Assembly: GCA_020632955.1 (NCBI GenBank)
Contig: JACKEO010000024.1
Span: forward strand, 1 to 55,708
Direction of reading: 5' to 3'
DNA length: 55,708 bases
From: Alphaproteobacteria bacterium
GTDB lineage: Bacteria > Myxococcota_A > UBA796 > GCA-2862545
In this document: positions 45,459 to 53,857 of the stretch, piece after piece
Layout: every line of letters starts with the position of its first letter
How positions within the stretch are numbered: the first letter of the stretch is position 1
The notes under the pieces: generated by a model
The model's database searches: none
What the model was told of the DNA's origin: nothing
What the model saw: only the letters and a program-made list of their open reading frames with translations
Program-made: the position numbers and the translations under genes

Positions 45459-46285
45459 GCCTGCTGCCGTGGGTGCTCGCGGGGCTCGCGGCCGCCCAGC
45501 CCGTGGCCGAGGGCGACACCGACGTGCCCGAGCCCGAGGTGCCCTCCGTGGAGGCGGTGCAGTCTGCGCCCGTCGAGGAGGACGTGGACTTCACCGTGAT
45601 CGTCACGAGCCGGGAGCGTCTGCTCCGGGCCCGCGAGATGGTGCTCGAGCAGGCGCGGGCCGCCGGGTACGTGCGTGAGGTCCGCCGCGACGGTCGCACC
45701 ATCCTGCGGCACGACGACCCCTGGAAGGGCGAGCTCGTGCTCCACGACGACGGGGAGCTGGAGTTCAAGCGGCAGCCGGTGCGCTTCGAGCCCGTGCTCG
45801 GCAAGGGGCCCGCGGCCTGGATCACCTGCGTGATCCCGCTGCTCTGCCTCCGGGCGGGTGGGCAGACGGTGGGCAAGCGCAAGCTCGGCCACGACCGTCG
45901 CGCGGCCCTGGCCGCCGTGATGCCCGAGGTGCGTGACTACACCGACGCCATCGCCGACTACGCCATCGACGCGAAGGTGGACGAGCTGCCCGATCAGCTC
46001 GCGGCGCTGTGGGAGCGGGGCGTGCCGCTGGACGACGGGCCGCGGCTCGAGAGCTGGGAGGCCCGCCGCGAGGCGCTCTTCCGCTTCTGGGACAGCCGCA
46101 CCGACACCGAGTGGGGTGCGCGGGTGCAGGCGGCCATCGCCTCCTTCGTGCGCGCCGAGGTGCAGACCGGGCCGCACCCGTACACGGCCGAGGAGCTGGA
46201 CCGCTTCGATCGGGAACGCAGGAGCCTCCGTCCCTTCGACGTGGTGAGGCGTGCCCCGCCGCCCGACCCCGAGCTGGATCCGTGA
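45455..46285 (+). CDS. Exported protein, unrecognised
   Basis: 276 residues from GTG 45455, which overlaps the previous stop. The N-terminus V-S-L-L-P-W-V-L-A-G-L-A-A-A-Q-P is a short signal peptide. An acidic linker follows, then a folded part with D-F-T-V-I-V-T-S-R-E-R, a hydrophobic stretch with I-P-L-L-C-L-R in the middle and a charged helical C-terminal half (R-R-E-A-L-F-R-F-W-D-S-R-T). Two cysteines lie in the hydrophobic stretch. It is coupled upstream to the 108-residue protein and downstream to a UbiA-type prenyltransferase, but nothing in the sequence links it to prenyl-quinone synthesis. No family was recognised. Confidence 0.7.
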   Translation: MSLLPWVLAGLAAAQPVAEGDTDVPEPEVPSVEAVQSAPVEEDVDFTVIVTSRERLLRAREMVLEQARAAGYVREVRRDGRTILRHDDPWKGELVLHDDGELEFKRQPVRFEPVLGKGPAAWITCVIPLLCLRAGGQTVGKRKLGHDRRAALAAVMPEVRDYTDAIADYAIDAKVDELPDQLAALWERGVPLDDGPRLESWEARREALFRFWDSRTDTEWGARVQAAIASFVRAEVQTGPHPYTAEELDRFDRERRSLRPFDVVRRAPPPDPELDP

Positions 46286-47277
46286 GTGCCGTGGGTCGGG
46301 GGGCCGTGGGCGCGTGGGTGGCGCTCGCGCGGCCGCGGCTGCTGATCCCCGTGCTGGCGCTCGTGGGGCTGGGCTTCGGCTGGGCCCACTGGGACCGGGC
46401 GCTGCCGCTGACGGGGGGAGGGGCCCTGCTGCGGGTGCTGGGCGCGTGGACCCTGCTGCACGCCGGCACCCTGTGGCTGAACGCCGAGCTGGATCGCGAC
46501 GAGGGCGAGGTGCTCGGGGGCAGGGCGGTGCCGGTGCCCCCCGGCACGAGCGCGCTCGGGTTCCTGGCCCTCGCGCTGGGCGTGGGCGTCGCGGTCTGGG
46601 CCGGCGCCCTCGCGGCGGGCGCAGCGCTGCTGTCGGCGCTGCTGGCCGTGGCCTACAGCCACCCGCGGCTGGCCTGGAAGGGGCACCCCGTCGGCGGTCC
46701 GGCGGTGAACCTGCTCGGCTACGGCCTGCTCACCCCGCTCGCCGGGTGGAGCGTGGTGGGGGTGGCGCCCGATCTGCGCACGCTCGCGGTGCTGCCCGTG
46801 GTCCTCGCGGGGATCGGCGGGTGCTACCTGACGGCCCAGGCCTTCCAGGGCGCCGAGGACCGGGCGCGCGGCTACCGCACCCTCGTGGCCACCCACGGGG
46901 CGGGCGTGGTGCTGGCCGGGGCCCGCGGGGCCTTCGCCGCCGGCTGGCTGGGGCTGGCCGCGCTCTGTCTCCTGGGCTGGCTGCCGGCGCCGTTGCTGCT
47001 GGCCCTGCCGGGGGGCCTCGCGGTGGACGCGGCGCTGGCCCGGTGGGCGCGCGCGGGGGGCGGCACCGTCGAGGACGCCGCCGTGGTGGGGCGCCGCCTC
47101 GCCTGGTCCACCCTCGCCGTGCTGCTGCTCGCCACGGGGGCGCACGTGGTGTCGAGCCTGTCCGGGGGGCCTCCGGCCGGCCTCGCCACGTCGGCAGGGC
47201 TGCCGCCGGACCGGCCGGTGGTGCCGGCGTGGCGCCTGATGCGCGCCCACCGGGCAGGGGAGGGGCTGACGCCATAG
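46282..47277 (+). CDS. UbiA-family prenyltransferase
   Basis: 331 residues, about nine membrane helices. The first prenyl-diphosphate/Mg site reads W-L-N-A-E-L-D-R-D-E-G-E, matching the N-x-x-x-D-x-x-x-D signature. The second, Q-G-A-E-D-R-A-R-G-Y-R-T, stands where D-x-x-x-D and K/R-T are expected. Members attach prenyl chains to aromatic rings (quinones, hemes) or to sugar-phosphate and lipid acceptors. The acceptor here is not predictable, and this gene is not next to known quinone genes. GTG 46282 overlaps the preceding stop, so it is the last gene of a coupled trio (45132, 45455, 46282). Confidence 0.8.
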   Translation: MSAVGRGAVGAWVALARPRLLIPVLALVGLGFGWAHWDRALPLTGGGALLRVLGAWTLLHAGTLWLNAELDRDEGEVLGGRAVPVPPGTSALGFLALALGVGVAVWAGALAAGAALLSALLAVAYSHPRLAWKGHPVGGPAVNLLGYGLLTPLAGWSVVGVAPDLRTLAVLPVVLAGIGGCYLTAQAFQGAEDRARGYRTLVATHGAGVVLAGARGAFAAGWLGLAALCLLGWLPAPLLLALPGGLAVDAALARWARAGGGTVEDAAVVGRRLAWSTLAVLLLATGAHVVSSLSGGPPAGLATSAGLPPDRPVVPAWRLMRAHRAGEGLTP

Positions 47278-47287
47278 GAACGGTGCC

Positions 47288-47308
47288 TAGACTGGGCCAT
47301 CCCGGAGG
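47288..47308 (+). promoter_or_regulatory. Candidate -10 box and RBS of the rhodanese gene
   Basis: TAGACT (47288-47293) is 20 bases before ATG 47314. GGAGG (47304-47308) gives a 5-base spacing. No -35 element is obvious. Confidence 0.35.
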
Positions 47309-47313
47309 TCCCC

Positions 47314-47727
47314 ATGTCCGCCCTGCTCCTCACCCTCGTGCTCGCCTGCGGGGCCGACGCCCCCGAGGCCACGGTCACCCCGCAGTCCCAGGAGGCCGAG
47401 CCCACGGCCCTCGTCAAGCGGGAGGACGTCGACGTCGACGGCCTGGCCGCGGCGCTGGAGCAGGGGGCGATCCTCATCGACGTGCGCACGCAGGCCGAGT
47501 GGGACGGGGGCCACGTGCCCGGCGCCCGCCACCTGCCGCTCGACGAGCTGCGTCCCGACCACCCCGCGCTCGACGGCGTGGCCTTCGAGACCCCGGTCTA
47601 CGTGATCTGCGCGTCGGGCGGGCGCTCCTCGCGCGCCGCCGACAGCCTCGCCGGGGCCGGCCGTCACGCCATCAACGTGAAGGGCGGCACGAACGGCTGG
47701 GTCGCCTCCGGGCGTCCCGTCCAGTGA
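47314..47727 (+). CDS. Rhodanese-domain lipoprotein
   Basis: 137 residues. Lipobox L-V-L-A-C, then a short linker and one rhodanese domain: L-I-D-V-R-T-Q-A-E-W-D-G-G-H-V-P-G-A, and the active-site loop V-I-C-A-S-G-G-R-S with the sulfur-carrying Cys. It ends with V-K-G-G-T-N-G-W, typical of single-domain rhodaneses. It should be a periplasmic or surface sulfurtransferase or sulfur carrier. Its stop overlaps the start of the next gene (GTGA), tying it to a degenerate signalling protein; a link between sulfur chemistry and signalling is only a guess. Confidence 0.9.
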   Translation: MSALLLTLVLACGADAPEATVTPQSQEAEPTALVKREDVDVDGLAAALEQGAILIDVRTQAEWDGGHVPGARHLPLDELRPDHPALDGVAFETPVYVICASGGRSSRAADSLAGAGRHAINVKGGTNGWVASGRPVQ

Positions 47728-48719
47728 GCCAGGCGCGGGTGGGGCTGCTCACGCTCGAGCCCCTGGAAGGGCTCGAGGACGTGCTCGGCGAGGGCATCAC
47801 GCTCGTGCCCGGCGCCGTCACGCCGGCGGGCGTGGCGAGCACCGACGTGGCGGCGTGGATCGTCCACACGCCGGGCCTGCCCCCGCCCGTGCTGCAGGCC
47901 GCCCGCGACAGCGAGGTGCCCGCCGTCTTCCTCGTGGACCGCGCCGAGGCCCGCGGGTGGCTGCGCACCCTGCGCAAGGGCACCCACGACGTGTGCTGGC
48001 TGCCCGCCGACCTGCAGGAGGTGAGGGCCCGCACCCTCGGCCTGCTCGCGCGGCGCAGCTCGTGGAGCCACGTGGCCGGGTCCCTCTGCCGTGAGCTGGC
48101 CCACGACCTGCGCGGTCCGCTGCAGGCCCTGGCCTTCACGGTGGAGGCCCTGCGCACCGATCAGGCCGTGGCCGAGGGCTTCGAGGAGGACGTCGACGCG
48201 CTGCTCGAGGCCTCCGACAAGGCCGACCTGGTGCTCGACGGCGTCGCGAACCTCGGGCGTCGTGCGCGCGAGGTGGGTGCGGATGCCCCCACGGTGGAGA
48301 TCACCCAGCTGCTCCGTGAGGCCGCCCGTCGACGCGCCTTCGGCGACGCCGTGGTGGTGGACGCGGGCGAGGCCCTGCAGGTGCGCGGCCACGCCGATGC
48401 CCTCGGGAGCGCCCTGCAGGACGTGCTCTGCGTGGCGTGGATCCGCTCGGCCGGTCGCCGCCAGGTGCGCGTGAGCTGCCTGCGCTTCGGCGACGAGGGC
48501 GTGGTCACCGTGCAGGCGCGTGCCTACGCGGCGCTGCTCGACCACCACCAGGCCCTCCTGTCGCGGGAGCGGCCCATCCTGCTGCGCCGCGAGCGGGTGC
48601 CGCTGCCCCTCGCCGGGCTCGCCTACGCGCGCGAGGTGGCCGTGTCGTGCGGCGGCGCGCTGTCGGTGGACCGCGTGGACTCCGACCTGCGCATCGAGGT
48701 GCGCCTGCCGCTGGCCTGA
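47724..48719 (+). CDS. Degenerate receiver-histidine-kinase-like protein
   Basis: 331 residues from GTG 47724. The N-terminal 110 residues follow a response-regulator pattern (P-x-V-L-Q-A-A-R, V-P-A-V-F-L-V-D, G-T-H-D-V-C-W-L-P), but the phospho-acceptor Asp and the late Lys-Pro are missing. A HisKA-like helix pair follows, with E-L-A-H-D-L-R-G-P-L-Q and His127 at the phospho-His position. The C-terminal third has the outline of an ATPase domain, yet the N-box reads L-Q-D-V-L-C-V-A-W without Asn and the glycine-rich G boxes are poor. It is probably a pseudokinase or scaffold that binds a partner (inference). It is translationally coupled to the rhodanese lipoprotein. Confidence 0.65.
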   Translation: MSQARVGLLTLEPLEGLEDVLGEGITLVPGAVTPAGVASTDVAAWIVHTPGLPPPVLQAARDSEVPAVFLVDRAEARGWLRTLRKGTHDVCWLPADLQEVRARTLGLLARRSSWSHVAGSLCRELAHDLRGPLQALAFTVEALRTDQAVAEGFEEDVDALLEASDKADLVLDGVANLGRRAREVGADAPTVEITQLLREAARRRAFGDAVVVDAGEALQVRGHADALGSALQDVLCVAWIRSAGRRQVRVSCLRFGDEGVVTVQARAYAALLDHHQALLSRERPILLRRERVPLPLAGLAYAREVAVSCGGALSVDRVDSDLRIEVRLPLA

Positions 48720-48765
48720 TCGGCGCGGGCCGCGGCTCCTGCCACCCTGGCGTCAGCAGGCGATC

Positions 48766-48787
48766 CGGGCCGAAACCCATCGGCCCG
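48766..48787 (+). terminator. Hairpin between the kinase-like gene and egtB
   Basis: CGGGCCGA and TCGGCCCG pair perfectly over 8 bases around the loop AACCCA. There is no T-tract after it, so it may be a terminator of the upstream operon or a leader structure. An A/T-rich CATTAT (48794-48799) follows, a likely -10 region for egtB. Confidence 0.5.
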
Positions 48788-48818
48788 CCCTGGCATTATG
48801 CGGTGGGCGGGAGGCGGT

Positions 48819-50087
48819 GTGCGCGCGATGACCGAGCCGGGTGCGGAGCTGGCGGCGCGTGCGGCGCGCTGTGCCCAGGTGCGCGCCACCACCGTGGCGC
48901 TGCTCGACGGCCTCGAGCCCGAGGACGCCCAGCTCCAGTCCGAGCCCGACGTGAGCCCGCCCAAGTGGCACCTGGCCCACACCACCTGGTTCTTCGAGAC
49001 CTTCGTGCTGGCGCCCTTCCTGCCGGGCCACCAGCCGGTGGACCCCCGGTGGGCCTACGCCTTCAACAGCTACTACGAGGCCTGCGGTCCCCGACATGCG
49101 CGCGCGGCCCGCGGCCTGCTGTCGCGCCCGCTGCTGCGGGAGGTGCTCGCGTGGCGTGAGGCGGTGGACGAGGCGCTCCTCACGCTGCTCTCGGGTCCCG
49201 TCGACGACGAGGTGCTCCGGCGGGTGGAGCTGGGCCTGCACCACGAGCAGCAGCACCAGGAGCTGCTCGTGATGGACGCCAAGGCCAACGCCTTCGCCCA
49301 GCCGCTGCGGCCCACCTGGCGTCCGCGCACGCTGCCCAGGGCGTCGGCGCCGCCGCTCGCCTGGTGTGACCACCCCGGCGGCCTGGCCACGGTGGGTCAC
49401 GGCGGCGAGGGCTTCGCCTTCGACAACGAGGAGCCCCGTCACCGGGTGCTGCTCCCGCCCTTCGCGCTCGCGAACCGGTGCGTCACCAACGGGGAGTGGG
49501 CGGCCTTCGTCGCCGACGGGGGCTACCGCACGCCGGGTCCCTGGCTGTCGGACGGCTGGGCGTGGGTGCAGCAGCAGGGCATCGAGGCGCCCCGCTACTG
49601 GCTGCGCGACGGCGAGGGCGGCTGGCTCGAGCACACGGTCCACGGCACCGTGCCGCTGGATCCCGACGCACCCGTGGTGCACGTGAGCGGCTACGAGGCC
49701 GAGGCCTTCGCCACGTGGGCCGAGGCACGCCTGCCCACCGAGCAGGAGTGGGAGGCCTGGGGTCCGCGGGAGGCCGAGGGTGAGGGGCGCTTCCTCGACG
49801 ACGGTCTCTGGCACCCCGCGGCGGCCACGCCCGGCGAGGGGCTGCGCCAGCGCTTCGGCGACGTCTGGACCTGGACCCGCAGCGCCTATGGGCCCTACCC
49901 CGGCTACCGCCCCGCACCGGGTGCGCTGGGCGAGTACAACGGCAAGTTCATGTCGTCGCAGTGGGTGCTGCGGGGGGGCTGCTGCGCCACCCCCCGCGAC
50001 CACGTGCGCGTGAGCTACCGGAACTTCTTCCATCCGCACCAGCGGTGGGCCTTCTCAGGGGTCCGCCTCGCCCGGGACACCCCATGA
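48819..50087 (+). CDS. egtB: Ergothioneine sulfoxide synthase
   Basis: 422 residues from GTG 48819 (GGGAGG 4 bases upstream; ATG 48828 is an alternative). It joins trimethylhistidine to a thiol donor with oxygen, using non-heme iron, in ergothioneine synthesis. The N-terminal DinB-like domain supplies the iron ligands: W-H-L-A-H-T (His51) and H-H-E-Q-Q-H-Q-E (His142 and His146 by pattern). The C-terminal half is the formylglycine-enzyme-like domain, with P-T-E-Q-E-W-E, W-x-W-T and L-R-G-G-C-C and S-Y-R-N-F-F. No methyltransferase is fused, unlike OvoA. Its stop overlaps the egtD start. Whether cysteine or glutamylcysteine is the donor cannot be read here. Confidence 0.92.
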   Translation: MRAMTEPGAELAARAARCAQVRATTVALLDGLEPEDAQLQSEPDVSPPKWHLAHTTWFFETFVLAPFLPGHQPVDPRWAYAFNSYYEACGPRHARAARGLLSRPLLREVLAWREAVDEALLTLLSGPVDDEVLRRVELGLHHEQQHQELLVMDAKANAFAQPLRPTWRPRTLPRASAPPLAWCDHPGGLATVGHGGEGFAFDNEEPRHRVLLPPFALANRCVTNGEWAAFVADGGYRTPGPWLSDGWAWVQQQGIEAPRYWLRDGEGGWLEHTVHGTVPLDPDAPVVHVSGYEAEAFATWAEARLPTEQEWEAWGPREAEGEGRFLDDGLWHPAAATPGEGLRQRFGDVWTWTRSAYGPYPGYRPAPGALGEYNGKFMSSQWVLRGGCCATPRDHVRVSYRNFFHPHQRWAFSGVRLARDTP

Positions 50088-51013
50088 ACGCGCTGCGTCA
50101 GGCCATGCTCCAGGAGGTGCTGCAAGGCCTCTCCGACCACCCACGCCACCTGCCGCCGAAGCTGTTCTACGACGCGCTGGGGAGCCGGCTCTTCGACGCC
50201 ATCACCCTCACGCCCGAGTACTACCCCACGCGCTGCGAGCTCGAGATCCTGCGAGCGCAGGCGCCCGGGCTCGCGGCGCGGCTCTCGGGCGCGCTGCTGG
50301 TGGAGCTGGGCGCAGGCACGGCCACGAAGGTGGGGCTGCTGCTCGACCAGGCGCGCGATCTCGCGGGGTACGTGCCCATCGACATCGACGGCCACACCCT
50401 CGACCTGGCCGCGCGCGCCCTGCGGCGTCGTCACCCCTGGCTCGACGTGAGGCCGGTGGTGGCCGACCTCACGGAGGGGCTCGACCTGCCCGACCGGGAG
50501 GGGGACGGTCCCCTCGTCGTGTTCTATCCGGGCTCGTCCATCGGGAACTTCGACCGCGACGACGCCTGCGCGCTGCTCGCCGGGGTGGGGGAGGGGCTGC
50601 GCCCGGGCGACGGCCTGCTCATCGGCTTCGACCTCGACAAGGATCCGGAGGTGCTCGAGCGCGCCTACGACGACGCGGCCGGGGTCACCGCGGCCTTCAA
50701 CCGCAACCTCCTGGCCCGGCTCAACCGCGAGCTCGGAGCCGACTTCGACGTGGCCTCCTTCGCCCACGAGGCGGCCTACGACCGGGCGCAGGGTCGCATC
50801 GACATGCACCTGCGGGCCACGCGCGCCCACACGGTGCGGATCGATGGTCATCGCTTCTCCCTCGCCGAGGGCGATCGCATCCACACCGAGAGCTCCTGGA
50901 AGTACACGCGGGCCTCCTTCGCCGCGCTGGCCGCCGACGCGGGCTGGCGTGAGGAGCAGGTGTGGACCGACCGCCGCGGCTGGTTCGCCGTGGGCTGGTA
51001 CGGACGCGCGTGA
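50084..51013 (+). CDS. egtD: Histidine N-alpha-methyltransferase
   Basis: 309 residues. It trimethylates histidine with three S-adenosylmethionine to give hercynine, the substrate of EgtB. Family features include K-L-F-Y-D-A-L-G-S-x-L-F, T-P-E-Y-Y-P-T-R, the methyltransferase loop V-E-L-G-A-G-T-A-T-K, F-Y-P-G-S-S-I-G-N-F and the late I-H-T-E-S-S-W-K-Y. The ATG overlaps the egtB stop (ATGA), so the two are coupled. Two membrane-protein genes follow in the same coupled run (GTG 51010 and GTG 51429). The pair egtB-egtD is the usual minimal ergothioneine set. Confidence 0.94.
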   Translation: MNALRQAMLQEVLQGLSDHPRHLPPKLFYDALGSRLFDAITLTPEYYPTRCELEILRAQAPGLAARLSGALLVELGAGTATKVGLLLDQARDLAGYVPIDIDGHTLDLAARALRRRHPWLDVRPVVADLTEGLDLPDREGDGPLVVFYPGSSIGNFDRDDACALLAGVGEGLRPGDGLLIGFDLDKDPEVLERAYDDAAGVTAAFNRNLLARLNRELGADFDVASFAHEAAYDRAQGRIDMHLRATRAHTVRIDGHRFSLAEGDRIHTESSWKYTRASFAALAADAGWREEQVWTDRRGWFAVGWYGRA

Positions 51014-51432
51014 GCCCTGCCTGGGGGCCAGCGTGGCGGGCGGCGCTGCGCTACGTCGCGCTGGTGTTCGCCGCCGGCTTCGTGCTCGGCACCGTGAGGA
51101 CCCTGGTGCTGGTGCCGCGCCTGGGCGAGACCGCCGCCGTGCTGCTGGAGCTGCCCGTGATGCTCACGGTGTCATGGGCGGTCTGTGCGCGGGCGGTGCG
51201 CCGTGAGGGCGTGAGCCCCGCGCATCGCGTGAGGCTGGCCATGGGGTCGCTGGCGCTGGTGCTGCTCCTCCTCGCGGAGGTGGCGCTCGGCCTCACGCTG
51301 TTCGGGCGCACCGGGGCCGAGGTGCTCGCGGGCTTCGGCACCGTGCCGGGAGGGATCGGGCTGGCGGGGCAGGTGGCCTTCGGGCTGGTGCCGCTCCTGC
51401 AGGGCCTGCGCGAGACGGGCGGGTCGGCGTGA
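51010..51432 (+). CDS. Small four-helix membrane protein
   Basis: 140 residues with four membrane helices and hardly any soluble part. Signature-like stretches are G-F-V-L-G-T-V-R-T-L, E-L-P-V-M-L and W-A-V-C-A-R. It looks like a widespread family of small membrane proteins of unknown function. GTG 51010 overlaps the egtD stop, and its own stop overlaps the start of the EamA transporter gene, so it is cotranscribed and coupled with ergothioneine synthesis and transport. Possible roles are membrane association of the pathway or help to the transporter, but there is no direct evidence. Confidence 0.75.
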   Translation: MSPAWGPAWRAALRYVALVFAAGFVLGTVRTLVLVPRLGETAAVLLELPVMLTVSWAVCARAVRREGVSPAHRVRLAMGSLALVLLLLAEVALGLTLFGRTGAEVLAGFGTVPGGIGLAGQVAFGLVPLLQGLRETGGSA

Positions 51433-52361
51433 GCGACCAGGGCGTCACCGACCGGCTCGGGCTGCTGCTCGCCTCCGGCGCGGCCTTCGGGTTCGCCTTC
51501 AAGGCGATCCTCGTGAAGCTCGCCTACCCGTACGGCGTGGACGCCGTGGCGCTGCTGGCGTTGCGGATGCTGCTGTCGCTTCCCTTCTACGTGGTGGTGG
51601 GGCTGCGGCCCCGGCCCGACGCGGCGCCCTGGACGCGGCAGGATGCCTGGAAGGTCGGGGCGCTGGGCCTGGTGGGCTACTACGGGGCCTCCCTCTTCGA
51701 CTTCCAGGGCCTGCAGTACGTCTCGGCGGGTCTCGAGCGGCTCGTGCTCTTCACCTACCCCACGCTCACGGTGCTGCTGGGGGTGGTGCTGCTGGGGCGT
51801 GGGTGGACCTGGCGTCAGGCGCTGGGGCTGGGGCTCACGTGGGTGGGCATCGGCGCGGCGGTGGCCCACGACATGCGCGCCGCGGGCACCGTGGCCGACA
51901 CCCTGCAGGGGCTGGGGCTCGTGCTGCTCTCGGCGGTCTGCTACGCGGGCTACCTGCTGGGCGCGGCGCCGATGATCGCCCGCCTGGGGAGCCGCCGCTT
52001 CACGGCGTCGGTGATGCTCGTCTCCACTGCCGCGGTGCTGGTGCACCACGGCCTCACGGCGCCGCTGGGCGACCTGCTCCAGCCCGCGCCGGTGTGGGGG
52101 CTGGCGCTGGCGATGGCCCTCTTCTCCACGGTGCTGCCCACCTTCATGCTGTCGGCGGCCATCCAGCGGATCGGGTCGGAGCGGGCAGCCACCGTGGGGT
52201 CGCTGGGGCCCATCCTCACGATCGGCCTGGGGGCGCTGCTGCTGGGTGAGCCGCTGTCGTGGGTGCAGGGCGTGGGCGCCGCGCTGGTGCTGGGGGGCGT
52301 CACCCTGGCCTCGCGGCCTTCGGGCGTGGTGCCTGCCCAGGGCTCACCTCCGCTGCGGTGA
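51429..52361 (+). CDS. EamA/DMT-family transporter
   Basis: 310 residues, ten membrane helices in two similar halves, each an EamA domain (drug/metabolite transporter superfamily). Typical pieces are A-F-G-F-A-F-K-A-I-L-V-K in helix 1, G-L-Q-Y-V-S-A-G-L in the first half and E-R-A-A-T-V-G-S-L-G-P-I-L-T and L-L-G-E-P-L in the second. Members export or take up small molecules. Because it is the last gene of a run of GTGA/ATGA overlaps beginning with egtB, it may move ergothioneine or a precursor across the inner membrane (inference). It ends 40 bases before the convergent gene at 52401. Confidence 0.88.
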   Translation: MSDQGVTDRLGLLLASGAAFGFAFKAILVKLAYPYGVDAVALLALRMLLSLPFYVVVGLRPRPDAAPWTRQDAWKVGALGLVGYYGASLFDFQGLQYVSAGLERLVLFTYPTLTVLLGVVLLGRGWTWRQALGLGLTWVGIGAAVAHDMRAAGTVADTLQGLGLVLLSAVCYAGYLLGAAPMIARLGSRRFTASVMLVSTAAVLVHHGLTAPLGDLLQPAPVWGLALAMALFSTVLPTFMLSAAIQRIGSERAATVGSLGPILTIGLGALLLGEPLSWVQGVGAALVLGGVTLASRPSGVVPAQGSPPLR

Positions 52362-52400
52362 CCGTGAGGAGAAGGTTCACGGTGGCTCACGGTGGCGTGG

Positions 52401-53045
52401 TCAGAAGCCTCGACCGCGCTCCATGGCCTCGCGCAGGGCGTCGAGTCCCTCCTCGCCGAAGCGCGTGGTGACCTCCTTCTCGAAGGCCTCGCGGGCGGCG
52501 TCGGCCTCGGCCTGCAGCTTGGGCACGTCCACCTCGCCCTCGTGCATCTGGCGCCAGCGTTCGCCGCGCTGCTCGAGGTAGCCCGAGACGAGCGCACGCA
52601 GGCCCTCGGCCTCGGCGGCCGACAGGTCGAGCTCGTCGCCGACCGCCTCCACCGCGCGTTCCGTGCGGTAGGCCATCATCTGCTGGAAGCGGCTGCGCAT
52701 CTGCTCCCGCTCCTGGGCCTCACGCTGGGCCACCACGTCGTCGATGGCGGCGCGGCCCTGCTCGGACCAGAGGTGGTCGTCGAGGGCGGCGGCGGGTGCT
52801 CCGTGGGGGGCCGCCTGGGTGGCGGCGGCATGGCCCGAGGGGGGAGGCGGGGCGAAGCCCGGGGCGGGGGGGACGCTCCGCGCGGGCTTGGGGGCGGGCT
52901 CGGCGCGGGCGACCGTGGCCTGCGGTGGCGCGGGCCGTGCGGCGAGCTCGTCCTCCAGCGCCGACACCCGCAGGTGCAGGGCGCCCACGCCCGCGAGGGC
53001 GCCGACGAGGAGGGCGGTCTGGACCCAGGCGAGACGGTCGGCCAC
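52401..53045 (-). CDS. Membrane-anchored periplasmic helical protein
   Basis: 214 residues from GTG 53045, chosen for CGGAG 6 bases upstream. One N-terminal membrane helix (about 5-22), then a Pro/Ala/Lys-rich flexible linker of about 50 residues. The C-terminal part is a long charged helical region: A-A-I-D-D-V-V-A-Q-R-E, R-S-R-F-Q-Q-M-M, D-L-S-A-A-E-A-E-G-L and R-W-R-Q-M-H-E-G-E. Its helical, Glu/Gln/Arg-rich make-up and size recall Spy/CpxP/ZraP-type periplasmic chaperones, without a clear family motif. Alone, convergent with the EamA gene. Confidence 0.65.
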   Translation of the reverse strand: MADRLAWVQTALLVGALAGVGALHLRVSALEDELAARPAPPQATVARAEPAPKPARSVPPAPGFAPPPPSGHAAATQAAPHGAPAAALDDHLWSEQGRAAIDDVVAQREAQEREQMRSRFQQMMAYRTERAVEAVGDELDLSAAEAEGLRALVSGYLEQRGERWRQMHEGEVDVPKLQAEADAAREAFEKEVTTRFGEEGLDALREAMERGRGF

Positions 53046-53148
53046 GGGGCGCTCCGGAGGGGGGTGGGGGCACGTACCCCGGTGTGGGGCGCCGAGGAGC
53101 TTGCCCACCACGAACGTCGGACTTCCGCGAGCATCGTGGGACGCGGGT

Positions 53149-53154
53149 TAGCTT
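53149..53154 (+). promoter_or_regulatory. Candidate -10 box of the DUF433-PIN unit
   Basis: TAGCTT, 34 bases before ATG 53189, in a locally A/T-rich spot. No good -35 at the usual distance. Confidence 0.3.
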
Positions 53155-53188
53155 GGAGGCAGAGCGTCGTGCTCGCGTGGAGGCCGCC

Positions 53189-53857
53189 ATGGCCGACATC
53201 TATGGGGGCCAGGCTGCCGCGGGCCTGCCTCGCTACCTGCTGTCGGATGCAGCACGCATCGTCGACGTGCCTCGGGCCACCGTGCATTCGTGGGTGAATG
53301 GGCGCGCTGGCGCCGGTGGGGATCGGGGTGCGCTCATCGCGCCGGCGAGTCCGCGCGCGCTGTCCTTCACGAACCTCGTGGAGCTGCACGTGCTCCGTGC
53401 CATGCGGCGCGTGCACAGGGTGTCCATGGCGAACGTGCGCGACGCGCTCGCCACCCTCGCCCAGCGGATCCCCGATCCCCATCCGCTCGCCACCCAGGAC
53501 TTCCTCACGGACGGTCAGGACCTCTTCATCGAGGCGCTCGGCCGGCTCGAGAAGCTCTCGAACACCCAGCAGCTGGGCATGCACGAACACCTGAGGCTGC
53601 ACCTGGATCGCATCGAGCGCGACGAGGTCGGGCTCGCCCGAAGGCTGTACCCCTTCATGGGCGACGAGCGGAGCATCGTCGTCGATCCGCGGATCTCCTT
53701 CGGCCGTCCCGTGATCGAGGGCACGGGCGTGCCGATCGAGAACGTGGCCGAGCGGTTCGATGCGGGCGAGTCCGAGGCGGAGCTGTCGGCGGACTTCGGC
53801 CTCTCGCTCGAGCAGATCCGGCAGGCGCTCCGCGCGGCGGCCCGAGACGCTGCGTGA
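53189..53857 (+). CDS. HTH-DUF433 antitoxin-like protein
   Basis: 222 residues from ATG 53189; GGAGG ends 5 bases upstream. The N-terminal part (about 10-60) looks like a MerR-type helix-turn-helix: Y-L-L-S-D-A-A-R-I-V-D-V-P-R-A-T-V-H-S-W-V. The C-terminal 75 residues are a DUF433 domain with I-S-F-G-R-P-V-I-E-G-T-G-V-P-I and S-L-E-Q-I-R-Q-A-L. DUF433 proteins are VapB-like antitoxins, usually only about 75 residues; here a DNA-binding domain and a central helical linker are fused on. Its stop overlaps the start of the PIN-like gene (GTGA), as in many toxin-antitoxin operons, and it probably represses its own promoter. Confidence 0.82.
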   Translation: MADIYGGQAAAGLPRYLLSDAARIVDVPRATVHSWVNGRAGAGGDRGALIAPASPRALSFTNLVELHVLRAMRRVHRVSMANVRDALATLAQRIPDPHPLATQDFLTDGQDLFIEALGRLEKLSNTQQLGMHEHLRLHLDRIERDEVGLARRLYPFMGDERSIVVDPRISFGRPVIEGTGVPIENVAERFDAGESEAELSADFGLSLEQIRQALRAAARDAA

